This document shows, one piece after another, positions 54,288-64,000 of a stretch of DNA of 64,000 bases; within the stretch, counting starts at the first letter, position 1, and each line of letters starts with the position of its first letter. The translations under genes and the position numbers were made by a program. Under the pieces are notes generated by a model. It was not told the origin of the DNA. It did not search any database and worked only from the letters and a program-made list of their open reading frames with translations. The stretch is taken from contig CALSFV010000001.1 in assembly GCA_943737045.1 (NCBI GenBank), positions 1 through 64,000 of the forward strand, written 5' to 3'. The stretch is from Parapristionchus giblindavisi. Lineage: Eukaryota; Nematoda; Chromadorea; Rhabditida; Diplogasteridae.

Positions 54288-57200
54288 ATTGTATATTTTG
54301 CAAATGAGGGATAACTGTCAGCGCAATGGGTTTTAAATGTTGACACGATAACATATTGCTCCTTTATTCCTGATAAACAACAAACATACTGCTTATGACA
54401 TTTGATGGACGGTGTACAACAAGGAATAAACAACGCAACGGATTCTGTTGTTAAAATAAGATTCACACTCCTTGACAACAGAATTGATCAAATTTTTGTT
54501 ATCCGGACGAAAATGAAACTGATTTGTTGCCAATTATATTGAATTACTGCAAAAGAATCGATTTTTTTGTAACAAAAGGTTAAAAAGGTAAAGATACAAA
54601 CGGTTATTCAATACACACGAAGTTCTGCGGGTGATCACTGCTAGGCCGATAATTCAAGGAAAATTCAGCCTAGAGGGCCTAATCTCTTCTTCAGTATCAA
54701 CTCTTCTGAGGATCTATTCCTTAAATAATTCATTGTTGGAGGCATTTATTAGGTCTATTTACTCTATCGATTTACTCCATTTTCCATTAGTTTTACTCTA
54801 TCAACAAATGTAACAAGGTTTAGTCCGATTTTTGGCTTTCTCAATATTTAGACTTTGATATATAGATCTAATCCCAATGCCTCACTAATCAGCACTAAGC
54901 TGTTGTCACAACATGTGATTTATTTCCTGAATTGTTTATGGATACAAATGATGTGGTGAATATGAATAAGTGCAATATGTGAAAACCTCTTAAATTACGC
55001 ATACACTGACTTAGGAACAAGTGTGGGTACCACCACCTTCTGATTTTTGCGCTTGTGTATTTTGATGTGTATTTTCGGTGTTTTCACAAAGTAAATGACA
55101 AAATGACGTCACAAAATACGCCGCAACGGAATAATCATCGACATAATCCTTAAATGTGGATGTGACATACTGTAGTGGGATAAGTCACTGATAAGACGAT
55201 TTGAGTACATTTCCGTGAACGCAATGCCTGGACATGTCGTGAGCGGAGACGAAATTAAAGTGCATACTAAAATCAACCATGCACATCCGAGTAGTCTTGA
55301 TGAATGTGTTTAAATAAAATGAACTAAAATCTAAATATATCCGGATATATCTCAATCTCAATGAGAATCTCAATGAGAAAACATTCGGATATTGCGCTTA
55401 TGTGTTACTAATTCTTATGCAGCCTCAGCCTCCCCCCAAACAAGGCGCCCCAAAGAGGAATTAGTAGTGATTAGATCAGAGAGTAGGCTCTACGGATTGA
55501 ATTGGCTTTAAATTATCACTGGCCTAACAGTGATCTCTTGTAGGACTTTGAATTCCTTGAATATCTTTATCTTTACTTAATTCTAATGTCTACCGACGTC
55601 TAACGCCCTTGCTTTCGCCATGGAAATATGTGAATTATTAGATAAATCTCGTACAATTAAATTAATATTATTAATAGATGTACAAGAATAAATATGCATG
55701 CACTTTAAATTTAAATTTTTTGCCATGGAAAAATACTAGCACAATGACTTGTTTGGGTCTAACGAGAAATATGCAAACGTAGCAAAGAAGGAAATAGTTT
55801 ATGGTGAATATGTTTTGCTATCATTTCGTATTTACAGTATATTCATGGAATCTTTTCACACACCGTACTAATTTGAAACTCTCCGCTGTGGCAATTTTCT
55901 TTCGCTTTCTTTGCCTACGAGAAAGCTGGCTCGTAGCCAAAGAAACGAACAAGCTCGGCTTGGCTTTGGCTGCGTTGCTAAGGTGACGAGGATAATTAGG
56001 GTGTGTCCTTAATCTCATAATGCATTAGATGCGCCTGTGTGTATACAATACTATTCACGTGAAAGGCAGAGTGTAACCTTTCGGCTGTGATTTCCCGATC
56101 TCTGTATAATAGAGACTATAACATGAATGCCAAAAGGTGGTTTTCGTTCGTTCATTATGTCCAGACTATTGATAATTATAGTAATAATAATCTTTATCAC
56201 ATTCGCACATTGATGCCCTTCATAGATCGTGTTTCCTTTCTTATATTTTTCCGTCTAAACTATGGTGCAAGAAATGAAACATTTCTAGATATTGTTTGAT
56301 TCAATGCATTTAAATTAAATTAACTTATTTTTTGTGAAGCCAGTTCTGCGATATTCTATTGTTCAAAAGTTGCGAAAAGGGACAAATCCTAGAAAGCCCT
56401 ACTCGTTTTGCAAACTCCTTCACCTTATGCAGTTCTTAAATGTAAGGTTGACTGAATTCTTCACGCTCATTTTTGGTTTTGAAGAAGATGTAGAAATTAC
56501 ATAGCTTGTTGTCTGTTTCGGTGATATCTGTGGTTACTATCATTCTTTATGTAATATGTTACCATCCTCGGGTAGTTTTTTTTATGTAGACAAGCATTTG
56601 CGAAATATCGTAATAATAATTATATTCCTAATAATTATATTCCTTTATCATGCTCGCTAATTGTGAATAAAAATAATGAAAATATAATTTAAAGGGAGAG
56701 TGACCTCACTCAATGGCCTCTTCATGAACAGAGAAATAGCGCACGCTATTTCTCTGTTCTCTAAAACCGAGAGAGCATAGACCGTTGAAGAGGCCATTGA
56801 GAGAGGTCACTCTCCCTTTAATGTCCACGAAACGAATAAATATCAATGCAATTCTAGAGATTCTCATCTTAATCAATCTTGATCATGTAAGATGAATGAA
56901 GAACTATCATGACAACCCAGCTACACCAAGTAACACCAGCGGATAAAGATAACCCAATGTCCAAAAGTCCCCTTTCAAAGGTACCAAAAAAGAAAATAGA
57001 AAAAAGAATACGATAAGTTTCACTCCTTCCCTCTGCTACATTCCTTCCATCGTTACCACTTTGACACTTCATAAAATTAAATTAATATTATTAATAGATG
57101 TACAAGAATAAGTATGCATGCACTTTAAATATAATTTTTTTATTATTAAATAAGTTAACTAGTAATGTACCCTATGGTGTTTCGATGTTTAGTATAATAA

Positions 57201-57497
57201 TGAAAGCTACTTTTGTACTTTGGGCATTTTGGCTGCTTCAAAACATTACAGATCGACGTGAACTGAAGTGTATGTTATTCAGATTTTTTTGTTCTTTCAC
57301 ATGACATATGTGACGAGAGATTTTGTTGACAATTTGACATATCATGAATTATTTTGAGCCAATTTTTTCGATTGTGTAAGTTTATTTTCTTCAGACTAAT
57401 GCGTGTTCAAAAAGCGTATTTCGTTAAAAATTGTATATAGTATATAGTACATGATGTGTTAGTCAACTGCGCAGTCTCTGCACTGAATACCTATGTA
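54288..57497. other. Gene-free stretch with scattered repeats
   Basis: Holds family D copies (54575-54655, 55505-55575 inverted), a family A copy (55860-56012), a family B copy (56690-56820), a duplicated block ('aattaatattattaatagatg', near 55660 and 57078) and, at 57450, a fragment of the Str upstream block ('atgatgtgttagtcaactgc'). No exon supported. Confidence 0.45.
56690..56820. mobile_element. Family B palindromic MITE
   Basis: Near-perfect hairpin: TTTAAAGGGAGAGTGACCTC at left and GAGGTCACTCTCCCTTTAA at right, 'caatggcctcttca' inverted as 'tgaagaggccattg'. Confidence 0.75.
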
Positions 57498-57720
57498 CAG
57501 TAGCGCCGGAAAGTCAGTTCCAACTTTTTGTTTTTGCTATATTTTGCGAACCAAGCGTGCTATCAGGCCGCCCTTGAGAGTTCTTATACGAAAATTATCG
57601 AGGAATCCGGCCCGATATTGCGGACTCATGAAACTTTCTCATTATTGCGTAGCGATGACGCAATCGAAGTTCCCTTTTTTTAAATCACAATTCCGTGGAG
57701 AATTTTCCCCGTTTCTCGCT
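57498..57720. mobile_element. Fragment of the Tc1-like element seen at 1-482
   Basis: Begins CAGTAGCGCCGGAAAGTCAG after TA (57496-57497) and matches the inverse of 482 down to about 260. No right end is found, so it is truncated. Confidence 0.6.
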
Positions 57721-57890
57721 TGGACTCTCTCCCTAAACAAAGAAATTCATTGTTGCTGTGGCTGGCTACTCTCGTACAAAATAAACAAGTTCATTTTATA
57801 TGGTCAATAACAAAATTATTTTCACTCCTGTAAATTATCGTGGACTGATTTTTTCTCGTGTTTTCTAAGTACATAATTCTCTCTCCATTT

Positions 57891-57975
57891 AAGGTGAAGT
57901 GCAACAGATGGAACCGCTTGGGAGTTCATGGGAGTTGCCATATTTCAAGTTTAATGCGGATCTTTTCAGACATTG
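57891..57975 (+). pseudogene. Fossil last exon of the C6-domain gene
   Basis: Matches the last exon of the C6 gene at 42806-42883 almost base for base, including the splice acceptor 'aag' and the WEF...GVAIFQV segment, but one base is missing after 'gtgcaaca' and the stop has changed. It lies at the same distance and orientation from an Str gene as in the first copy, so it marks the left edge of the tandem duplication. Confidence 0.8.
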
Positions 57976-59854
57976 TCAATAATATTTTATTTCATCGCCC
58001 TCAGTGATAAATGTTATGATATTTCCTTTTCAAGGTGTTCGTAAGACAAACTCATTAAAGTACTCTTTATAGATATGTCTTGATATTATAATAATAGGAT
58101 GCGACTAATTTTTGTTCTGTCTGATTTGTCATCATGATTACTATTATTTATGGTTCGTCTAATTCCATTTTGTGTCCTTGCGTGGGAGCTAATAAATAAA
58201 TCGGCTGTACTAATCCATAACGTCAAAACGAAAGAAAACGACACAAGTAGGAGATTATACGAGAAAATGCACTATAGTGTATTTTTCCATGGCAAAAAAT
58301 TATAATTTGCAGTACTTTGAGAATCGGTTATTTGTTCTTGAGCATTATTCCAAATACGGTTTATTTGGTGCTTTGGAGTTTACCCTACATTAAACGCAGG
58401 CTCATTTTGGTTTTGAAATATTTTGAATACAATCTCCTACTTGTGTCGTTTTCTCTCGCTTTCTCTTGTTTGAAGGCATGTTTATGATGTCCCTTAACCC
58501 ATGCACGTCATCCAGCATCGTGAAGTTCTCATAGATCACATTCTAAAAGATAGTAAATAACTAAAGATTTAAAAGTTCGAATTTCTGTAATATTCATTGC
58601 ATTATTTTATTCATATTACAAAAACATGAGGAAAGTAAAGTGAAAAGTAAAGTCAAACAATATTGGACATCTAGGCAGTTGACAAAAAATTAAGTGGTGA
58701 TGGAGGTCGCGAAAAGCAAGTATGCAAAGAGACAGTTTGCAAAAATGGGATAGTATAAACAATTAATTGATTGATCGATGGATCGATTGATTGATTAATT
58801 GATTGATTGATTGATCATATCCTTGGATAAACTTGCGTGCGTCTCGAGGATTCCGATATAATCTCTGTAGACGACAAATCCAAATCGTCCATTCCTCTGC
58901 ACATCACTATCCTCTTAACCGCTCTTCTATAGCGCACTATATAATACATCACGAACATCGCGTCGATCGCAGGAAATATTGCCGTTAGCATGACCAGGAC
59001 ATTACCGAAAGCGCCGAGATCAATGCCTGAAAGATTTATTTATTTATTTTATTGTATTTTTAGATCGTATGATTGTGTGAAGCTCTGGAAATGAGAGAAA
59101 GGATGCACTGAATAAACTAAACTAGATTAAACCAAATATAATCATTAGAGATTGGGTAAAATGCCGAAATTGTATGGAAAATGAGAAAAAACATAAGCTT
59201 AATTTTAAAAAAAAAACATAAAATTTAAACTAAACAAAACAAAAGGGAAACATGAACTGCATGAAATACCTGTAAATGGCCATATCAATATTAGCGTCAG
59301 AGGCGCGTACAAGAACACACATGGAACGAGAGTCTGCAATGAAATATGTTATAGTTATGAAAGGTAAAGGTACATGGGTACATCGCTTTACTCAAGGCAC
59401 GCGAAGTCCTGCGCGTGATCAATGCTAGGACAGTGACAATTATTGAGTTTATCGGCAGCCCATATAAATAAAGAATTGGTTTGAATCCCATTTCGTTTTT
59501 TAAGGCGCATTCAAATTAAGAATGAAAAAGTAAAGTTAATTCGAGATTTCACAACAACAACAAAGAAAACATACTTGAATGAGCAAAGCTTTGAATAGGA
59601 CCATTTGCATGTTTCGCGTCTTGTCCGAGAGGTCGTGCTTCCTTAATTTATTCATTTTATAAATATCGATTGTGATTATTTCATTATCTTTTTTTTTCGA
59701 AAAAATTACCTTATAAGAATGGGGAAAATGCTATGTGTATTCATCGGGATATAGAAAATATTACCTTCCGACCCAATTTTTGTCGAAGTCTCTATTTCAT
59801 TTCTATCATTTCATTTATGTTTCTATGCATTTCTCTCACGTAGATGTAGAACCA

Positions 59855-60038
59855 CTCTGGTATTTCGACACTTAAAGTCTACTTGTAAGTCTACTTAAAG
59901 TAAAACGTAAGTCTACTTAAAGTGGTGTGTTATACTGTAAAGCATTTCGTCAAATATTCTTTCACTTAAAGTCTACTTAACGTCTACTTCAAGTCTGTGA
60001 CGTAGTTTAAGTAGACTTTAAGTTTCGAAATATCTGAG
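59855..60038. mobile_element. Family C MITE, copy 3 (diverged)
   Basis: 184 bp with ends CTCTGGTATTTCGACACTTA and a diverged inverse, flanked by the 2-bp direct repeat CA. Sits in intron 6 of the duplicate Str gene. Confidence 0.75.
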
Positions 60039-60199
60039 CAGTAAATTCTGCTACATATCACACTATAGCATCCCTTAGCACCTCCCTCTATATCTTGGCT
60101 AATATGGAAGTGTATTGTGTGGTCTTTAAACGATGGTAATATTATCTCATGATCTTTTGAACACTATGAGATTAGAACTAGCCTGCGCGATGCGCTCTC

Positions 60200-60608
60200 A
60201 CAAGGGAATCCCCTGAGGCCACACTCACCGATCATGTCCAAATTTTTACTGGAGGTACACTTCATATAGGGATGATGTTTGGCGGTATCAGAAATTGCTT
60301 AGCTCTTCTTTGAAATTTTAAAATAATTTTTAAAAATCGATAATAAAATTTATAGCGTGCACATCTTTATCAGAAATAACACCATAACATCGTAATCAGA
60401 GTGAAAAAGTCACATATGCAAATTTGATTGTTAAAAATAGGTTTATAAAGTGTTTACGCTGTTTTTTGTCGATTTTTAAATTAATTTTAAAATTTCAAAG
60501 AAGAGCTAAGCAATTTCTGATACCGCCAAACATCATCCCTATATGAAGTATACCCCCAGTAAAAATTTGGACCTGATCGGTGAGTGTGGCCCCAGGGGAT
60601 TCCCTTGT
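60200..60608. mobile_element. 409-bp palindromic element in intron 6 of the duplicate Str gene
   Basis: Ends ACAAGGGAATCCCCTGAGGC and the inverse; arms of about 180 bp ('ggcggtatcagaaattgctt'). The outer CAAGGGAA resembles the ends of the large palindrome in the same intron of the intact copy, but the arms are unrelated. Confidence 0.75.
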
Positions 60609-61034
60609 CAGGCGTGAATGAGTAATGGATTAGAAAAGAACTTTCATGCACGTCTATCTAATTAGAATAAATGTCTAGACTTTTGGCATGCATTACATCT
60701 CACAATCAGACCAACGAAAAAAGTATGAATAACCCTAACCTAACATAACCGCGTCTGATTTTACCAAAACCGAATCCAACAAAATCACCGCTCGAACCGA
60801 CTTTGCCAAAACCGATGTTTGGGCAAAGAAAAAAAAACAATACTAACCGTAACGCTTTGACGATGAAAACGATGCAAAATGCGATGATCGATGCAGTAGC
60901 GCAGAATAGCAGGATGCAAACGCTGATGCTCGTAATGGATTTGACATTCCAACTCCACGATCCATCAGTAGGGTTTTTGAACTGAAAAAAAAAAGATATT
61001 GAACTCCACTAACAGTACAACCGATCTAATGTGG

Positions 61035-61110
61035 CATATCCGCGCTGGTAACGCTCTCTCGCAGACAAAGAAAGCGAGAGAACGCTGATTGGAGGGTGTC
61101 AAATTAGCTC
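61035..61110. mobile_element. Family A palindromic MITE (short)
   Basis: Core 'gctggtaacgctctctcgcagacaaagaaagcgagagaacgc' hairpin in intron 5 of the duplicate Str gene, with a degraded 'aattagctcggcatgtg' end. Confidence 0.55.
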
Positions 61111-62439
61111 GGCATGTGAGTGTGAAAGGTAATAAGCAGCTTTTACATCTGTAATTCTCTCAGATTGCCTGCAGAAGATGCCGGGTTCATTGGAGTTCAT
61201 TATAAAACATACTTTTATGCAGTTAACGGTGAATGCAATTTGCGGGTCACTGAAGTTGATGCCGTAGAGCTCGAACATCTCAGGCGGAGCTACACTTCTG
61301 AAAGTATCATACAAACAGTGAAACGTGGAGCCGCTCATTCACCGCACAACGCGCTTACAGAGGCGACCATCGTGTTGTTTAACATCCGGCGCACTCTCAC
61401 TTTTGCCTACTCTCTGTCTTTTTTCGCTCTACCTTGGTCTCTATCCGATCATAACGCGCTCCCAACACGGTATGTATAATTAATCCGGTATTTTGCGTGG
61501 GGAACGCTATCACTGGTATAACCGTATTTTATATTGAATCTCCAGTTTGCCTTGTATAGTCAGACGGCAGCAATCCATAGCACGTCATTGTTACGAATGA
61601 TCCGACGAATATTACATAGATGATCAGCGCCGAAACAATCCACTGAGTTTTCGACCATGTGTCTATCACGGAGTGCACGACACCACTGTAAACAATCAAA
61701 TATTTAAAATTATTAAAAAAAAAATTTTTAAATTTTCAAAATTTTCGAAATAATGAAATATTCCCATTCTCATTCTGTAATCCATCATACTATGCATGAA
61801 TCGATGTGGTGTAGTGGCATATGTCGCGCCCCCATCATTCCATCTCTCCTGGGTTCTCTCGTGACACCACCTCAGTCCCTCCAATTCGTCCGAAGGGGGA
61901 ATAGGTATTGACGGCATAAAATACACTTGCTTATTTGGCACGAGAGTAGCTAGGCATAGCCACAATGAATTTCTGTATTTAGAGAAAGTCCAAGCGAGAT
62001 AGCATGTAGATCAGAGAGATTGGCCTTGAATGATCACTGGGGTGATGTGATCTATAGTTCTGCCTGGCCAGTTTAGTTACGAAAAACTCTAGTGTCCCCT
62101 TCTTTAATGCACTTTATTTTAAAATTAGTACATATGGCTGAATTTTAGAAGAGAACAGAAGTACCCTTCCCCAAGAGACTGATGTGCAAAATAAAATAAA
62201 AATAAATATATAGACATATGTTTTTGTAAAGATGCATGACCGCGTCAAAGCAAGCAATCTCTGTCATCTACAAAAATAAAAAATAAATTAAAAATAAAAT
62301 ACCGAGTTAGAGTCTTCAGGCGATAAATGAAATGATAGGCAAGGATAAGAAATGTTTGATAAAACGATGCGATGAAGATATTACAAACTACCAGTAGTAG
62401 AAATCCTGAAAAGAAGTCTGTGTGTATACAATGCTTACA

Positions 62440-62552
62440 GGGAATGTGACCTCTCCAATGGCCTCTTCACCGCGCACAATATTTCTCTCTAACAACGAGA
62501 GAGCGGAGACGTTCAAGCGGCCATTGACAAAGGTGTCAGTCCGTTTAATATT
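62440..62552. mobile_element. Family B palindromic MITE in intron 2 of the duplicate Str gene
   Basis: 'gggaatgtgacctctccaatggcctcttca' and 'ggccattgacaaaggtgtcagtcc' around 'ctaacaacgagagagcg'. The intact copy has its family B element in intron 1 instead. Confidence 0.55.
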
Positions 62553-63267
62553 ATATGCATCTTCAAAAGCCATGCCTAGCCGCTTGCAAATTGAGAGAAA
62601 AAAGCATGAATACCTCCTTCAGATTTCAATGAATTGGAATATTTCGTGAAAAAGTAAAATCCGGTATCAGTCATGTGAAGGTGCTGAAATGTATTTTTTA
62701 TTTAAAAAAAAGTTACTCAATTATATATTTATATTATATCTATTTTCAAGTGACTAGGAGAATTTAATTCCAAATAAATTTAGTTCATCTTAAGTGTTTT
62801 CCAAATGAAATAGATTCGAAGTTATCATTTCTCATTTATAATACAATTATTAAATGAAATTTATTTTACAATAAAATTTCTGGTATCAAAGCGCAAACTC
62901 ACAGGCACTAGCGCCGCATGTCCTATGGTCACTACCAGGTCGCAAATGGTAAAAATCAGTAGAAGATACCGATATGAACCAATGTCTGCGGTGACTGGAG
63001 TCTTGCAAATCACGACTAACAGCAGTCCATTAGACAGGAATGATACGGTAGTGGTCACGGCGAGGAAAATAGAGTGAAACGGATCGGCGAATATCCAACG
63101 ATAAGGGGCGTCCATTTTGTGATCTGTAATAATAAAATATTTAGAGAAAAAGTCTAGGCTAATGTAGTGTAAAGTGTAATTTGTGATGGTATATATTAAT
63201 GAGGCATTTCGGTGGGTGGAGCGATGGTTGCAATGATCAATTAATCTCGAACTTACAATATTTCCAT

Positions 63268-63271
<4 letters not shown>

Positions 63272-63336
<65 letters not shown>
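63272..63336. repeat. AT dinucleotide microsatellite
   Basis: About 32 AT units, with a shorter AT run at 63395-63411, in the upstream region of the duplicate Str gene. It is absent from the intact copy. Confidence 0.97.
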
Positions 63337-63339
<3 letters not shown>

Positions 63340-64000
63340 GCACATAAGGTAGCATGTATAAAACAATTGTAGTGTATTTTAAACAACTGTTACTATATAT
63401 ATATATATATATTTTTTTAAAACTTAATGAACATTGAATATTCAAAAACTAATCTATTTATCTAGTTCATCATAATGGAACGTCTCTGTGGATGAAGGAA
63501 GCGATGGTCTAAGACCAAAGATCAGTACTACTTGCACGGATATGTATATAGAATGATGTGTTAGTCTACTGCGCAGTGTCTGCACTGAATACCTAGTAGT
63601 AGCATTTCCGCATTGAATGGGGGATGAGAGGGGATTAGTCATCTTGCAATCAAAATATGCATGACGATACTTTATGTTTTTCTAATCCGTTTTATATACA
63701 GATTCGAAGCAATGCTCGAAAACAGAAAATTCAATAAAGAATTGATTGCGTAATGAACAGTTGCCGTTAAACAGTGTTCGTTGATTTCCATTTCTTTTCG
63801 TATTCTCATAATATTCATGAAATTAATCACGGTTGTAATTTTCAAAGAGAAGAGAAATAATTTATTTTTGTTAGACGCACTATGATAACAGTTCTATTAT
63901 AATTTTGTCGACGTAAACTGATCTTAAATAATCGATCACTTTTCATTTTTGTTCTTAAAATCACACATCGCGATAATTACAAATCTCCTATCTGGCAATA
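63340..64000. other. Upstream region of the duplicate Str gene, no gene
   Basis: Matches 53270-53570 upstream of the intact Str gene (e.g. 'gcatttccgcattgaatggg'), which ends near 63770. Beyond that the two regions no longer align, so the right duplication border is near there. Confidence 0.5.

Larger units (their letters stand above)
58815..63115 (-). pseudogene. Str-class chemoreceptor, tandem duplicate, probably broken in exon 4
   Basis: Exons in coding order: 63115-62903, 62683-62614, 62405-62303, 61685-61433, 61297-61213, 60981-60848, 59641-59575, 59333-59270 and 59026-58815. Lengths equal those of the intact copy (44003-52737) except the last, which is 6 nt shorter, and exon 4. All other exons are open: TM1 SIFLAVTTTVSFLSNGLLLV, ADIGSYRYLLLIFTICDLV, loop MFELYGINFSD, KHDLSDKTRNMQ, and C-terminal AIFPAIDAMFVMYYIVRYRR. 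In exon 4 the frame is good up to SDYTR, after which 117 nt replace the expected 65 before the conserved donor, adding an in-frame stop and shifting frame. An unrecognised extra intron or shorter exon (donor CC|GTCTGA) could rescue it, so this may be very recent decay or a changed structure. An upstream extension of the frame through an AT microsatellite is not coding. Confidence 0.75.

Noticed and set aside
62861..63445. 194-codon frame upstream of the duplicate Str gene
   Set aside because: The extra N-terminus is a translated AT microsatellite (Tyr-Ile repeats). The start at 63115 matches the intact paralog.

Overview
The window is nuclear DNA of a nematode, most likely a rhabditid/diplogastrid relative. 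It holds two major sperm protein (MSP) genes, five seven-transmembrane chemoreceptor genes of the nematode-specific Srd and Str classes, a C6-domain secreted protein, a Ly6-type three-finger protein and tRNA-Tyr genes. Genes are split into many small exons, and the DNA is AT-rich and very dense in palindromic transposable elements. All gene models were built by hand from splice signals, reading frame and comparison between paralogs; there is no RNA evidence.

Region 1 (1-9.1 kb): end of a Tc1-like palindromic element, an intact Srd receptor gene (+), tRNA-Tyr (+), an MSP gene (+), two hAT-like miniature elements with 8-bp target duplications, and a 1.8-kb palindrome. Region 2 (9.3-16 kb): a LINE fragment, then a second intact Srd gene (-) in which most introns carry their own palindromic insertion. 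Region 3 (16.7-21.5 kb): a very young LTR retrotransposon (-) with near-identical LTRs that encodes Gag, a zinc knuckle and a protease but no reverse transcriptase or integrase. Region 4 (21.5-34 kb): a partly resolved gene end (+), MSP copy 2 (-), tRNA-Tyr copy 2 (-), a Ly6/three-finger gene (+) and the third Srd gene (-). The order tRNA-MSP...MSP-tRNA is an inverted duplication. Region 5 (34-40 kb): AAT microsatellite, dead mariner and assorted repeats; no well supported gene. Region 6 (40-64 kb): a C6-domain gene (+) and an intact Str receptor gene (-), followed by a partial tandem duplicate made of a C6 last-exon remnant and a second Str gene (-) that appears broken in exon 4.

The receptors are expected in chemosensory neurons, and MSP in sperm as cytoskeletal protein and signal. 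No operon-like joint function is evident. The most unusual content is the mobile-element landscape: a reverse-transcriptase ORF enclosed by about 110-bp terminal inverted repeats inside an Str intron, a palindrome with tRNA-like sequences in both arms and a Tc1-type element nested in one arm, a TIR-bounded element with a tRNA-like core, a palindromic MITE flanked by non-TA 2-bp direct repeats, and more than a dozen copies of a short 'gctctggc' palindrome.
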